From positions 556,032 through 620,031 of the forward strand of contig NZ_CP043006.1 in the NCBI RefSeq assembly GCF_008086345.1: a stretch of 64,000 nt of DNA, in the 5' to 3' direction. The notes beneath the pieces were generated by a model that was not told the origin of the DNA, made no database searches, and saw only the letters and a list, made by a program, of their open reading frames with translations. The translations under genes and the position numbers were made by a program. Shown here one piece after another: positions 18,350-27,986 of this stretch. This stretch comes from Chitinophaga sp. XS-30. GTDB taxonomy: Bacteria > Bacteroidota > Bacteroidia > Chitinophagales > Chitinophagaceae. Position 1 is the stretch's first letter; each line of letters begins with the position of its first letter.

Positions 18350-19459
18350 ATGAAAAAAGCTTTAATTACAGGTGTAACAGGACAGGACGGTGCATACCTT
18401 ACAGAATTTCTCCTGAAAAAAGGTTATGAAGTACATGGCATCAAACGAAGAAGCTCCCTATTTAACACTGACAGGATAGACCATCTATATCAGGATCCCC
18501 ATGAAAAGAATGTAACTTTCAAACTTCATTACGGTGATCTTACCGATTCCACTAACCTAATTCGCATTATCCAAGAAGCACAGCCCGATGAAATTTACAA
18601 CCTCGGCGCCATGAGCCACGTGCAGGTGAGTTTCGAAGCTCCTGAATACACTGCCGATGCGGATGGCGTCGGTACACTGCGCATATTGGAAGCAGTTAGG
18701 ATGCTTGGCCTCACTAAAAAAACGAAGATCTACCAAGCTTCTACTTCCGAATTGTACGGCTTAGTCCAGGAAGTCCCCCAATCGGAAAAAACGCCCTTTT
18801 ACCCGCGCTCCCCATACGCAGTAGCCAAGATGTATGCATTCTGGATCACTGTCAACTACAGGGAAGCTTACAATATGTTCGCCTGCAACGGCATCCTTTT
18901 CAACCACGAAAGTCCATTGCGTGGCGAAACCTTTGTTACGCGCAAAATAACTCGCGGCATCGCGAAAATGTCGCTTGGCATGCAGGATAAACTTTACATG
19001 GGCAACCTGGACGCTAAACGCGATTGGGGTCATGCCAAAGATTATGTGGAAGCGATGTGGCTGATCCTGCAGCAGGATCAGCCGGAGGACTTTGTGATCG
19101 CCACCGGCACCACCACCACAGTGCGTGACTTTATCATGATGGCCTTTGCAGAAGTAGGCGTTAAACTGGAGTTTACCGGGGAAGGCGTAAATGAAAAAGG
19201 TATTGTAAAAACAGCCGCTTCAAATAGTCCTCTGAAGCCAGGACAGGAAGTGGTAGCCATTGATCCGCGCTATTTCCGCCCCACGGAAGTAGACCTTCTA
19301 ATAGGAGATCCTACCAAAGCGCAAACCAAACTGAACTGGAAACCTAAATACGATCTGCCCGCCTTGGTAAAAGAAATGGTAGCGGCCGACGTAGATCTCT
19401 TCCAGCGCGAGAAGTTACTAAAAGACGCAGGTTTCAAAGTATTAAACCAGTTCGAATAA
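18350..19459 (+). CDS. gmd: GDP-mannose 4,6-dehydratase
   Basis: 369 residues from the ATG at 18350 (an upstream TTG at 18338 is possible but unnecessary). It converts GDP-mannose to GDP-4-keto-6-deoxymannose with bound NADP. Visible motifs are the Rossmann start [14 protein letters not shown], the [11 protein letters not shown] stretch, [20 protein letters not shown], and the catalytic YAVAK in [15 protein letters not shown]. The [20 protein letters not shown] segment is diagnostic for Gmd. The next gene, fcl, starts 2 bp after the stop, so the two make GDP-L-fucose. GC content here is back near the genome background, unlike the transferase block. Confidence 0.96.
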   Translation: MKKALITGVTGQDGAYLTEFLLKKGYEVHGIKRRSSLFNTDRIDHLYQDPHEKNVTFKLHYGDLTDSTNLIRIIQEAQPDEIYNLGAMSHVQVSFEAPEYTADADGVGTLRILEAVRMLGLTKKTKIYQASTSELYGLVQEVPQSEKTPFYPRSPYAVAKMYAFWITVNYREAYNMFACNGILFNHESPLRGETFVTRKITRGIAKMSLGMQDKLYMGNLDAKRDWGHAKDYVEAMWLILQQDQPEDFVIATGTTTTVRDFIMMAFAEVGVKLEFTGEGVNEKGIVKTAASNSPLKPGQEVVAIDPRYFRPTEVDLLIGDPTKAQTKLNWKPKYDLPALVKEMVAADVDLFQREKLLKDAGFKVLNQFE

Positions 19460-19461
19460 CG

Positions 19462-20382
19462 ATGCAACCACAAGATAAAATATACATCGCCGGCCATCGT
19501 GGAATGGTCGGCTCTGCCATCAAAAGAAGGCTGGAAACTGCCGGGTTTACCAACTTTGTAACCCGTACATCAGCTGAACTGGATTTACGGGATCAACAGG
19601 CAGTAGAAGCGTTTTTCATAGAGGAAAAACCGGCCTACGTATTCCTTGCCGCGGCGAAAGTCGGCGGCATCATGGCCAACAACACCTACCGCGGTGAGTT
19701 CCTTTATGATAACCTGATGATCCAGAGTAATGTGATCCATCAGGCTTATAAAACCGGTGTAAAAAAGCTGATGTTCCTCGGTTCTTCCTGCATCTATCCG
19801 AAAATGGCACCGCAGCCGCTGAGGGAAGAATATCTGCTCACCGGCCTGCTGGAACCTACAAATGAGCCATACGCTATCGCGAAGATAGCCGGCATTAAAA
19901 TGTGCGATGCCTATCGTGCGCAATACGGATGCAATTTCGTATCTGTTATGCCCACCAACCTCTATGGCCCGAACGATAGCTACGATCTGAATAACTCCCA
20001 TGTACTGCCAGCCCTGCTGCGCAAGTTCCATGAGGCCAAAATCAACGGCCATCCTGAGGTTGTCGTATGGGGCACCGGCACACCTAAACGGGAATTTCTG
20101 CATGCGGACGACATGGCGGATGCCTGCTTTTACCTTATGCAGCATTACGATGAGGAAGGCCTTGTGAATATCGGCACCGGCGAAGATATCAGTATCGGCG
20201 AACTTGCACAGCTTATTCAAAACATTACCGATTACAAAGGCAAGCTGGTATTCGATCATACCAAACCCGATGGAACGCCCCGCAAACTGATGAATGTATC
20301 CAAACTGAATAGCCAGGGCTGGAAAGCGAAGATTGGCCTGGAAGAGGGAATAAAAGCGGTGTACAAGGAGCATTTTTCCTGA
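19462..20382 (+). CDS. fcl: GDP-L-fucose synthase
   Basis: 306 residues, the usual length. It is a bifunctional epimerase/reductase that turns GDP-4-keto-6-deoxymannose into GDP-L-fucose using NADPH. Motifs: [18 protein letters not shown] at the N-terminus, [39 protein letters not shown], the catalytic YAIAK in [19 protein letters not shown], and [13 protein letters not shown]. It is directly coupled to gmd. Fucose is therefore a likely constituent of the exported polymer, alongside the dideoxyhexose predicted from the rfb module. Confidence 0.96.
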   Translation: MQPQDKIYIAGHRGMVGSAIKRRLETAGFTNFVTRTSAELDLRDQQAVEAFFIEEKPAYVFLAAAKVGGIMANNTYRGEFLYDNLMIQSNVIHQAYKTGVKKLMFLGSSCIYPKMAPQPLREEYLLTGLLEPTNEPYAIAKIAGIKMCDAYRAQYGCNFVSVMPTNLYGPNDSYDLNNSHVLPALLRKFHEAKINGHPEVVVWGTGTPKREFLHADDMADACFYLMQHYDEEGLVNIGTGEDISIGELAQLIQNITDYKGKLVFDHTKPDGTPRKLMNVSKLNSQGWKAKIGLEEGIKAVYKEHFS

Positions 20383-20416
20383 TTCACAAAAAACAACGCA
20401 TCAAACAGCATGTTCA

Positions 20417-20424
20417 TATATTTG
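20417..20424 (+). promoter_or_regulatory. Candidate -7 element upstream of the Wzi-like gene
   Basis: TATATTTG, a match to the TAnnTTTG consensus, lies 50 bp before the start at 20474 in the 91-bp gap after fcl. No clear TTTG box is found 19-20 bp upstream, so this is a partial match. Confidence 0.35.
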
Positions 20425-20473
20425 CGCATCTTAAGGCATAGTTTTTGCCATCCGTGAACCAAACTGCCCTCGA

Positions 20474-22060
20474 ATGAAGCAACTCCTCCGGATAGCCGCA
20501 TGTATTTTGCTGGCTCTCCCAACCATGGCCCAGGAAAAACTACCGGTAATCGCCCCTTATCACGCGCAAAACATAAGGGAACTCTACCTGGATTCCGTTA
20601 ACCATCATACCGCCCTCAAAACCATCCTGCATGAGGATACCAGCGCCATGTACACACAGGCCGACAGCATCAAACGCAGTTGGTTTCACCGCAAACTTTT
20701 CAAGGAGCATCTCTTCGAGTTCCGCGAACCGGATTTCAATTTTTTTGTGGATTTCTTGCCGGACTTTCAGATCGGCCGTAGCAACAGAGGTAAAACCCTC
20801 TGGCTGAACACCCGTGGCGCCCGCGTACAAGCCAACATCGGAAAGAATTTCTACTTCGAAAGCTCTTTCTATGAGAATCAGGGCGTATTCCCCGCGTATA
20901 TCGACAGTTTCGTAGCAAGAAAAAGGGTAATCCCCGGTCAGGGGGAAATAAAATACAACGACAAAATCGGCAAAACCTACGATTTCGCTTACGTCAACGC
21001 CCTTCTCTCTTACACACCAAGCAAATACCTCAACTTCACCTTAGGCTACGGCACCAATTCCTATGGCGATGGATACCGCTCCCTCATCCTCTCCGATATT
21101 GGTTTCAGCTACCCCTATCTGAGAATAACAGGCACTCTGGGCCAATTCCAGTACACCTCCATGTGGGCACAGTTCATCGACCAGCAGGGACTCTCATTCG
21201 GACAAGCATACGAAGGCATCGGCTACCCAAAAAAATGGGGCGTATTCCACTTCCTGGATTGGAACGTCTCCAAAAAGCTCACCATCGGCGTGTACGATGC
21301 CGTGATCTGGCCGGATACCGACACCGCCGGGCGCAAAAGAGGTTTCGACTGGAGCTACATGAACCCTATCATCTTCCTCCGCCCCGCTGAATACTCCGCC
21401 GGCTCTTCTGATAACTCGATGTTGGGCCTTAACGCCAAATACAAGCTCTTCCCCAAGACTACTGTCTACGGCCAGTTCATGATCGATGAATTCAAAATAA
21501 AGGAAATGCTCAGCAGTGATGGCTGGTGGGGTAACAAATGGTCTGCCCAACTGGGCTTCCGCTCCTTTGATCTCTTTAAGGTCCCTAAACTAGACTTGCA
21601 GGGAGAGCTTAATATCGTGCGTCCGTTCACGTACTCCTACAGTAACACACGGACCAATTACGCCCATTATAATCAATCGCTCGCCCATCCGATGGGCGCC
21701 AACTTCAAAGAAGTGCTCGGCATCGCCTCCTACACCTACAAAAGATGGTTTATCAGAGGCCAGGTCACCTATGCCAACTACGGCCTTGACTACGACCAGA
21801 CCACAAGCTATGGGCAGGATATCTTCAAGCCTTATACGAACCGCATAGGCGAATATGACAACCGGATAGGCCAGGGCCTGAAAACAGATTTCCTCTACGG
21901 CCAGGGTACCATCGCATTTGTACTTAATCCAAAATACAACCTCCGTGTAGAGCTATCAGCCGCCGGACGCCAGGAGAAAAATGAACTGGAAACCAGGAGA
22001 GAGTTTATATTCTCCTTTGGATTAAGGAGTTCCTTCCGGCAATTTTACTACGATTTTTAA
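20474..22060 (+). CDS. Wzi/RemB-like outer-membrane beta-barrel protein
   Basis: 528 residues. A signal peptide (residues 1-19, ending LALPTMAQ) is followed by a short periplasmic region and then many alternating amphipathic strands rich in Tyr, Phe and Asn, ending in FYYDF, a C-terminal aromatic signature of outer-membrane barrels. The stretches LWLNTRGARVQANIGKNFYF, KYLNFTLGYGTNSYGDGYRS and WGNKWSAQLGFRSF fit the capsule-assembly Wzi family, which in Flavobacteriia includes the gliding-associated RemB. It may anchor the exported polysaccharide to the cell surface. It closes the plus-strand part of the locus. Confidence 0.75.
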   Translation: MKQLLRIAACILLALPTMAQEKLPVIAPYHAQNIRELYLDSVNHHTALKTILHEDTSAMYTQADSIKRSWFHRKLFKEHLFEFREPDFNFFVDFLPDFQIGRSNRGKTLWLNTRGARVQANIGKNFYFESSFYENQGVFPAYIDSFVARKRVIPGQGEIKYNDKIGKTYDFAYVNALLSYTPSKYLNFTLGYGTNSYGDGYRSLILSDIGFSYPYLRITGTLGQFQYTSMWAQFIDQQGLSFGQAYEGIGYPKKWGVFHFLDWNVSKKLTIGVYDAVIWPDTDTAGRKRGFDWSYMNPIIFLRPAEYSAGSSDNSMLGLNAKYKLFPKTTVYGQFMIDEFKIKEMLSSDGWWGNKWSAQLGFRSFDLFKVPKLDLQGELNIVRPFTYSYSNTRTNYAHYNQSLAHPMGANFKEVLGIASYTYKRWFIRGQVTYANYGLDYDQTTSYGQDIFKPYTNRIGEYDNRIGQGLKTDFLYGQGTIAFVLNPKYNLRVELSAAGRQEKNELETRREFIFSFGLRSSFRQFYYDF

Positions 22061-22154
22061 ATTAGGACATCCATAGCTCTAAACACCCAAGGTTAATTGG
22101 AAAATTTTTCAGCCCGCCAAAGATTTATTCACCCCGAAATAGAAATAAAAGTTG

Positions 22155-23099
22155 CTAAATGCTTTCGGCTAATAGTAACTCTTTAATTGTTTTTAGGAGT
22201 TTCGTTGTTCTTAGGTCTCTTCCGGTTTTATTCAGGTGATACACTGTATCAAAAAACAAACTGTCAGGGTATACTAGCTGATGAGGGCTATTTAGTATAG
22301 GAATTCTCAAATCTCTCCGCAAATCAACATCGAGGTCTGACAGTGTTTCCCTATTTAAAGTATAAGCAGATTGTGCGTAGCAAGGATACAAAAAAAAGAT
22401 ATCGGCACCATTTAACATAATTTTTTCTGATGCTTCATTGATTTTTTCTATCCCATCCCAATAGTCATATGCAAGTCGATTTCTATCATTTAGCGATGGA
22501 GGAGCTTTCATTTTAAGATGTGCAACAACATCTCCATATGTGTTAAACGATGTATTCGCATAAACAGACTTACTTGGTTGGCGGCCAAGTACCTTTGACA
22601 TTAATTGCGTTACAAGGAATGTTTTGTTCACCTTCATATTGTCAAACTTTCTGTCAAAAAAATGCTTTAAATCATAAAGCAGGTTACGCTCAAAATAACT
22701 GTTAGCCGGTGGAAAATATCCAGCTGAGGCCATCTGCAAATTATACCTTCCCTTTCCAGCATAATACTCTGGTGACAAAAACACAATATCACCTTCTGTG
22801 ACTACAGATTTCAACTCATTAAGGATGAAATCCAGCCCCAATCCGGCATGTAACCCTAAATTAACCACTGGTATCTTGATCTCATCTTCTATTCTTTTGC
22901 TATCAATTCCAAATGCCAAATTTGATCCACCTGCCAGTATTATTCTCCTGCCAGTTAAACTTTCCAGTCTATTATGCTTTGCTACTATTGCGCCTACATA
23001 GTTAAACTCCTCCGGTTCACTTAACTCAGTTCCTAAAAAACAGATTACAAGAAATGCTACGATTGAAAATTGCATTAATCTTAACAGAAAAATCTTCAT
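22155..23099 (-). CDS. Membrane-anchored SGNH-like protein, partner of MBOAT acyltransferase
   Basis: 314 residues with one N-terminal membrane anchor (FSIVAFLVICFLG). The segment GRRIILAGGSNLAFGIDSKR resembles block I of SGNH hydrolases (a serine in a G-S-N context), followed by PVVNLGLHAGLGLDFIL; a clear block V Asp-x-x-His could not be assigned with confidence (YHLNKTGRDL is the nearest candidate). It starts 3 bp downstream of the MBOAT gene on the same strand, the same arrangement as AlgI with AlgX/AlgJ or PatA with PatB. It probably transfers an acyl group, delivered by the MBOAT protein, to the surface polysaccharide in the periplasm. It is visibly AT-rich, like its partner. Confidence 0.6.
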   Translation of the reverse strand: MKIFLLRLMQFSIVAFLVICFLGTELSEPEEFNYVGAIVAKHNRLESLTGRRIILAGGSNLAFGIDSKRIEDEIKIPVVNLGLHAGLGLDFILNELKSVVTEGDIVFLSPEYYAGKGRYNLQMASAGYFPPANSYFERNLLYDLKHFFDRKFDNMKVNKTFLVTQLMSKVLGRQPSKSVYANTSFNTYGDVVAHLKMKAPPSLNDRNRLAYDYWDGIEKINEASEKIMLNGADIFFLYPCYAQSAYTLNRETLSDLDVDLRRDLRIPILNSPHQLVYPDSLFFDTVYHLNKTGRDLRTTKLLKTIKELLLAESI

Positions 23100-23102
23100 A
23101 GA

Positions 23103-24539
23103 CTAAAACTGAAAATAAATAAATTGCTGCTCACGACTGCCCAACACAATAATTGTTACAATAAGCATACAGTAAAAAAACCATCTGACAGGCCGATGCC
23201 AGCTTAATCCTGTCGTTGCTATTGCATATGGTTGCTCTCTTCCCTGCCATTCAACAATTATAAAAATAAAGATAGCAAAAAGCAGTGTTCTAGGAAGTAC
23301 TTCTGGTTTTGTAAAAAAAGTCGGAGAAAAAATACCCGCTACGTATGCAAAAGCATTATTCAGATTTTCAGAACGAAAGAAAATCCAAGCAAGCGCTACA
23401 AGCAAAAATGTACTTCCCATTTTATACATATCTCTTAAGGAAGGTAAGAGTTTCCCTTTCGCAACAATATCCAAATTCGTTCTATTCCTACCAAAAAGTA
23501 ATAGTGGAAGAAAGTACATGGCATTTAACCCTCCCCAAAAGATGAAAGTCCAATTAGCACCATGCCAGAATCCGCTTAGCAAAAAAATAATAAACGTATT
23601 TCTTATCACCTTTAGCTTGCTAACCTTGCTCCCCCCAAGGGGGATATAAACATAGTCCTTAAACCAAGTTGATAACGAGATATGCCATCTCCGCCAAAAC
23701 TCAGCAATATCTCTTGAGAAATATGGATAGGCGAAATTCTTAAGCAATTCAAATCCAAAAAGCCTGGCAACTCCAAGTGCAATATCAGAATAGCCCGAAA
23801 AATCTCCATAAATTTGAAACGCAAACAAGATAGCGCCGACAAATAGTGTACTGCCATTATAGTTTGCGTAATCTCCAAAAATCATGTTAACATAAATAGC
23901 ACAACCATCTGCAATTACTATTTTCTTGAATAATCCCCATAAAATTTGCCTTAATCCATCAACAGCATTTTCTAGATTGAATTGTCTACCATTTGATACT
24001 TGAGGTAATAAATGTGTCGCTCTCTCAATAGGCCCCGCAACAAGCAACGGAAAAAAACTTACAAAGACCGCGTAGTCTACAAACTTATAGGTTGGCTTTG
24101 TCTTTCCGTTATAAATATCAAATACATAAGATAACCCATGAAACGTATAGAAGGAAATCCCAATTGGCAAAATAAGCTGTAAAGTCCATACATTTGGTTG
24201 AAGCCCTACAGCACTTAACAGTTCAGCAAATGATTCAATAAAAAAATTATAGTATTTAAAAAAGCCTAAAAAACCGAGATTGAAAAATACACTTATATAC
24301 AGCCAATTTCTTTTACCCTTCCGAGTTAAAGCATTCTCTATCTTCAATCCAGTGAAATAATCCAAAAAAATGGAAAATCCGAGTAAGAATAGAAAACGAT
24401 AATCCCACCAACCATAAAATACGAAACTCGATACAAGAAGAATCCAGTTTTGGGCAACTAAGTTATTCCTTGCAACAAACCAGTATAAAATAAAAACAAT
24501 TGGAAGAAAAAGAGCAAATTCAAAAGAATTAAATAGCAT
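23103..24539 (-). CDS. MBOAT family O-acyltransferase (AlgI-like)
   Basis: 478 residues with about ten membrane helices, the typical AlgI length. The family hallmark GFWHGANWTFIFWGGLNAMYF contains the catalytic His near residue 321; other family segments are LPIGISFYTFHGLSYVFDIY, FPLLVAGPIERATHLLPQ and DIAEFWRRWHISLSTWFKDY. It should move an acyl group (often acetyl) from a cytoplasmic donor across the inner membrane for polysaccharide modification. It forms a two-gene operon with the SGNH-like gene. GC content is clearly lower than that of the surrounding genes, suggesting separate acquisition. Confidence 0.93.
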   Translation of the reverse strand: MLFNSFEFALFLPIVFILYWFVARNNLVAQNWILLVSSFVFYGWWDYRFLFLLGFSIFLDYFTGLKIENALTRKGKRNWLYISVFFNLGFLGFFKYYNFFIESFAELLSAVGLQPNVWTLQLILPIGISFYTFHGLSYVFDIYNGKTKPTYKFVDYAVFVSFFPLLVAGPIERATHLLPQVSNGRQFNLENAVDGLRQILWGLFKKIVIADGCAIYVNMIFGDYANYNGSTLFVGAILFAFQIYGDFSGYSDIALGVARLFGFELLKNFAYPYFSRDIAEFWRRWHISLSTWFKDYVYIPLGGSKVSKLKVIRNTFIIFLLSGFWHGANWTFIFWGGLNAMYFLPLLLFGRNRTNLDIVAKGKLLPSLRDMYKMGSTFLLVALAWIFFRSENLNNAFAYVAGIFSPTFFTKPEVLPRTLLFAIFIFIIVEWQGREQPYAIATTGLSWHRPVRWFFYCMLIVTIIVLGSREQQFIYFQF

Positions 24540-25087
24540 AAGGAATGGGCGATAATTTTTTATGTAAAATTACCCTATTATTAACCTTTCTAAAGTTCCG
24601 GTTGATATAGGATATTTCTCACTTTTTTTAGAAACAGTTAATAATATATATGTAATATTCTGTATCACGGGTATAAAATGTCAAATATAGTAAAAATTAC
24701 TACCATCTAAACATTTCCTATTTTTAAATTATAGAGCAATATAGACTCGGAAAATAAATATTCTTTCTTATTTAAAAGCTTGGAGGAGGGAAGCCCTTTC
24801 AAATAATTTTATCAGAAATTCTATACATTATACATATAGGTATATAAAATGCGTGTAAAATTGGCCCAGACCACCGCCTTTTTGTGGAACGATGATCATA
24901 CACCCTGTGCTGTTCCGATAGAGTTTTTTTGCAGACGTTTGGTAGTAGGGTGAAAGTACCATCGGATACCTCTCCCACAAAACCTCCATACCCACCCCAA
25001 ACAACAATAAAAAAATCACACAAAAATTCCCCCGTGTATTTCGGACAATTAACCGAAATTTAAACTGTACTTCTTAACTGCATAACT
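24540..25087. other. AT-rich intergenic region
   Basis: 548 bp between the divergent MBOAT gene and a small plus-strand ORF. It is very AT-rich over 24560-24860 and should hold the promoter of the MBOAT operon, but no convincing TTTG/TAnnTTTG pair was found. ORFs on the minus strand at 24799-25023 have no coding character. The only structured element seen is the inverted repeat at 25038-25059. Confidence 0.5.
25038..25059. promoter_or_regulatory. Inverted repeat, possible operator
   Basis: ATTTCGG and CCGAAAT form perfect 7-bp arms separated by eight bases, 28 bp before the ATG of the 32-residue ORF. The position suits an operator or promoter-proximal site. Confidence 0.35.
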
Positions 25088-25186
25088 ATGGCTGGGCTTC
25101 TCTTGAATTTGGGCACCATCGCTATCGTCTTCATCGCCTGCTTCTCCTTCGCATGGCTGATGAGAAAGATCGAAAAAGCGAAATGA
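25088..25186 (+). CDS. Small single-span membrane protein (32 residues)
   Basis: The ORF begins ATGGCTGGGCTTCTC and ends at TGA 25184-25186. The peptide has a hydrophobic segment of about 20 residues (LLLNLGTIAIVFIACFSFAW) followed by a positively charged tail (LMRKIEKAK), a positive-inside arrangement for one membrane helix. A strong intrinsic terminator follows 57 bp later, and an inverted repeat precedes the start, so it has the layout of a free-standing gene. I do not recognise the family. Small accessory subunits of membrane complexes (KdpF, CydX, CcoS types) have this form, but none of those operons is present here and the sequence does not match them by eye. Confidence 0.5.
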   Translation: MAGLLLNLGTIAIVFIACFSFAWLMRKIEKAK

Positions 25187-25242
25187 CAATCACGTAAACA
25201 GGCATTTGAATCACCCTATGCTTTCTGCCTGAGAAAAAAACT

Positions 25243-25271
25243 AAAGCCTCCCGAAACCGGGAGGCTTTTTT
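25243..25271 (+). terminator. Intrinsic terminator
   Basis: Eleven-base perfect stem AAAGCCTCCCG / CGGGAGGCTTT with a four-base loop, followed by a T run (25266-25271). It ends transcription of the small membrane-protein gene upstream. A-rich sequence on the left side could allow weak function on the other strand. Confidence 0.85.
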
Positions 25272-25520
25272 ATCTCTTTCCAATAAGGGGATACAAACAC
25301 AAGAATGCTTCTAATGGATAAAGGCCGCTGATACTGGCAAATACTCGGGGAAAAAGTGCATCCCTCCTTGCCCGGCCTTTCAATTCTCACAGGAAGCACA
25401 GCTTGATTCATATATCCTTACCTTCAATAGAACCTAATGCTGTTGTGGCTTTCAAGATATGAATATACGAAATCATCCCCGAAAATCCCATATCCCCCCG
25501 AAACACCCTAACTTCGCACC

Positions 25521-27413
25521 ATGCACTACGTAACGGTCGAGGGGCTGACCAAATCATTCGGTATCACCCCGCTTTTCGAAAATATTTCCTTCCATATAGA
25601 AGAAGGCGACAAAATCGCCCTCGTGGCCCTCAACGGCACCGGAAAATCTACCCTCCTCAAGATCCTCAGCGGCAAAGAAACGGCCGACAGCGGCAAAGTC
25701 TGGATACACAAAGATGTCACCGTCGTGATGCTGGAACAGACCTCTGATTTCAAGCTGGACCGCTCCGTACTGGAAAACATCTTCGATCACGATCATCCCA
25801 TCCTCAACGCCATCAAGGAATATGAACTGCTGACCGATAATGACGAGGAACCGGATGCCACCGCCCTCACCAATGCTATCGACAAAATGGACGAGCTGAA
25901 TGCCTGGCACTTCGATGCCAAGGTCAAACAGATCCTCGGCAAACTCAATATCCACCACATGGAACAGCGGGTGGGCACCCTTTCCGGCGGCCAGCAGAAA
26001 CGCGTGGCGCTGGCCAAAGTACTGATCGATATCGGGTTTGAACATAAACATACCCTCCTGATCATGGACGAACCCACCAACCACCTGGACGTGAGCATGA
26101 TCGAATGGCTGGAGAATTATCTCGACCAGGAAAATGTGACCCTCCTGCTCGTGACGCACGACCGGTACTTCCTGGACAGCGTCTGCAACGAGGTTATGGA
26201 GCTGGATGACAACACCCTCTACATCTACAAAGGCAATTACGAGAACTACCTGGAAAAGAAAGCGGCCCGCGAGGAGTCCGACAAGGCCAGTACCGAAAAG
26301 GCCCGCAACCAGTACCGCAAAGAGCTGGAATGGATGCGCAAACAGCCCAAAGCCCGCACCACCAAATCCAAATCCCGCATAGACGCGTTCTATGACGTGA
26401 AGGAAAGGGCGGCCAAACGCATCGAACAGCAACAGCTGGAGCTGAACGTGAAAATGACCCGCCTCGGCGGCAAGATCCTCGAACTGAAAAAAGTCTACAA
26501 ATCCTACGACCGCCTCAACATCCTCAAAGGCTTCGATTATACCTTCAAAAAGGGCGAACGTGTGGGCGTGGTGGGGAAGAACGGCGTGGGCAAATCCACC
26601 TTCCTCAACCTCCTGCTCGGCACCGAAAAAGCGGACTCGGGCAAGATCAATGTGGGCGATACCGTGGTGTTCGGCAATTATTCCCAGGAGGGGCTGATCA
26701 TTAAGGAAGATGTACGGGTGATCGAATATGTGAAGAACATCGCGGAGAATTTCCCCCTGGCGGACGGCACCAAGGTGAGCGCGGCCCAGTTCCTGCAGCT
26801 TTTCCTGTTCACCCCGGAAAAACAATATACTTATATCTCCAAGCTGAGCGGTGGCGAAAAACGCCGCCTCCACCTCCTGTCCATCCTCTTCCGGAACCCT
26901 AACTTCCTGGTGCTGGATGAACCGACGAACGACCTGGACCTCCCCACGCTGAACATCCTGGAAGAATTCCTGCAATCCTACCAGGGCTGCATCATCATCG
27001 TGAGCCACGACCGGTACTTTATGGATAAACTGGTGGACCATCTCTTCGTGTTCGAAGGCGATGGCGTGGTACGCGACTTCCCCGGCAACTACAGCCAGTA
27101 CCGGGAATGGGAGCGGGACCAGGAAAAGGTCAAAACACCCGAAACACCGGTGGAAGAGAAACCAAAGGAACCGGAAAAACAGGAACAGAAGCTCCGCAAA
27201 ATGTCTTTCAAGGAAAAACGCGAGCTGGAACTGCTGGAAAAGGAGATAGCAACGCTGGAAAACGAAAAGAAACAGCTGGATGCCCAACTGGCGGACGGCA
27301 CGCTCCCCTACGATCAGCTGGAAAATGCGTCGCGCCGCATCGGTGAAGTGATGCAGTTACTGGATGATAAAGGTATGCGTTGGCTGGAGCTGAGTGAAAT
27401 GACGGCTCCCTAA
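25521..27413 (+). CDS. ABC-F family ATPase, Uup-like
   Basis: 630 residues with two ATP-binding cassettes and no membrane domain. Cassette 1: Walker A ALNGTGKSTLLKI, signature LSGGQQKRVALA, Walker B LLIMDEPTNHLD. Cassette 2: VGKNGVGKSTFLNLLLG, LSGGEKRRLHLLSIL, FLVLDEPTNDLDL. The linker between them is basic and helical (KARTTKSKSRIDAFYDVKER), and the C-terminus is a charged coiled coil (about 565-625), as in Uup. ABC-F proteins act on the ribosome E site or, for Uup, have been tied to ribosome and DNA-related phenotypes; a translation-factor role is most likely. It is monocistronic: the next gene converges and overlaps its end by four bases. Confidence 0.92.
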   Translation: MHYVTVEGLTKSFGITPLFENISFHIEEGDKIALVALNGTGKSTLLKILSGKETADSGKVWIHKDVTVVMLEQTSDFKLDRSVLENIFDHDHPILNAIKEYELLTDNDEEPDATALTNAIDKMDELNAWHFDAKVKQILGKLNIHHMEQRVGTLSGGQQKRVALAKVLIDIGFEHKHTLLIMDEPTNHLDVSMIEWLENYLDQENVTLLLVTHDRYFLDSVCNEVMELDDNTLYIYKGNYENYLEKKAAREESDKASTEKARNQYRKELEWMRKQPKARTTKSKSRIDAFYDVKERAAKRIEQQQLELNVKMTRLGGKILELKKVYKSYDRLNILKGFDYTFKKGERVGVVGKNGVGKSTFLNLLLGTEKADSGKINVGDTVVFGNYSQEGLIIKEDVRVIEYVKNIAENFPLADGTKVSAAQFLQLFLFTPEKQYTYISKLSGGEKRRLHLLSILFRNPNFLVLDEPTNDLDLPTLNILEEFLQSYQGCIIIVSHDRYFMDKLVDHLFVFEGDGVVRDFPGNYSQYREWERDQEKVKTPETPVEEKPKEPEKQEQKLRKMSFKEKRELELLEKEIATLENEKKQLDAQLADGTLPYDQLENASRRIGEVMQLLDDKGMRWLELSEMTAP

Positions 27414-27871
27414 CGGCTGTCAGGCGGGGGCCAGTCTACCTTGATGGGCTGCAATACGCCTTCCTCATTCACGCAAAGGGTACCGGTTTCCTGATCAGCC
27501 GGATCAATGGCGAAAAGCTGCCCTGCCCGGTTCTCCGGCGCAGGCGGCAGAAAATGCCGTTCCAGGATGGCTAATGCCCTTATGGGGGATATGTTTTGCT
27601 TCAGCAGGCGGATGGCCATTCCGGTCATTGTACGGTAAAGCTGCCGGTTTTTCTCCTCAGGCGCTACGGAGCGGTACACAGCAGATGCGATCCGCGAGGC
27701 TTCCCCAAGGATGTTCGCGTTCTCCATCGTCCGCCGGAATGCGGGGTCTTTTTTCACACGGCGGCCCGTCAGCGAGCTTTTCAGCCGCGCATAGTATTTT
27801 CCCTGCATCTTGTAGAAACAGACCATACCAACCGTGCCGGTGAAGTACACAGGCCCTGCTTGCTTAGCCAT
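27410..27871 (-). CDS. Hypothetical protein
   Basis: 153 residues, no signal peptide or membrane segment. It begins MAKQAGPVYFTGTVGMVCFY and is strongly basic in its first half (YARLKSSLTGRRVKKDPAFRR), with a helical middle and a less charged C-terminus ending PIKVDWPPPDSR. The opening pattern (GPVYFTGT.G...FYKM.G.YYAR.KSSL.G.RVK.DPAF..TM) is reminiscent of a widespread uncharacterised Bacteroidota family, but I cannot give a function. Codon use is like that of neighbouring housekeeping genes, so it is a real gene. Its stop overlaps the end of the convergent ABC-F gene. Confidence 0.75.
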   Translation of the reverse strand: MAKQAGPVYFTGTVGMVCFYKMQGKYYARLKSSLTGRRVKKDPAFRRTMENANILGEASRIASAVYRSVAPEEKNRQLYRTMTGMAIRLLKQNISPIRALAILERHFLPPAPENRAGQLFAIDPADQETGTLCVNEEGVLQPIKVDWPPPDSR

Positions 27872-27986
27872 AACAGCATGTTTTTGAAGAATGAAAAACT
27901 CTTGTCAATTTAATGCATACACCGCATCCCGCGACAAACTTTAACAAAGTGAGCGGCGCAAAAAGCCGTCATTAACATCTGCCGCC

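Noticed and set aside
24799..25023. Minus-strand frames in the AT-rich intergenic region
   Set aside because: No codon bias, no motif, and composition like the flanking non-coding DNA.
25554..27287. Minus-strand frame of 577 residues opposite the ABC-F gene
   Set aside because: Composition dominated by Phe, Val, His and Gln with no motif; it mirrors the ABC-F codons.
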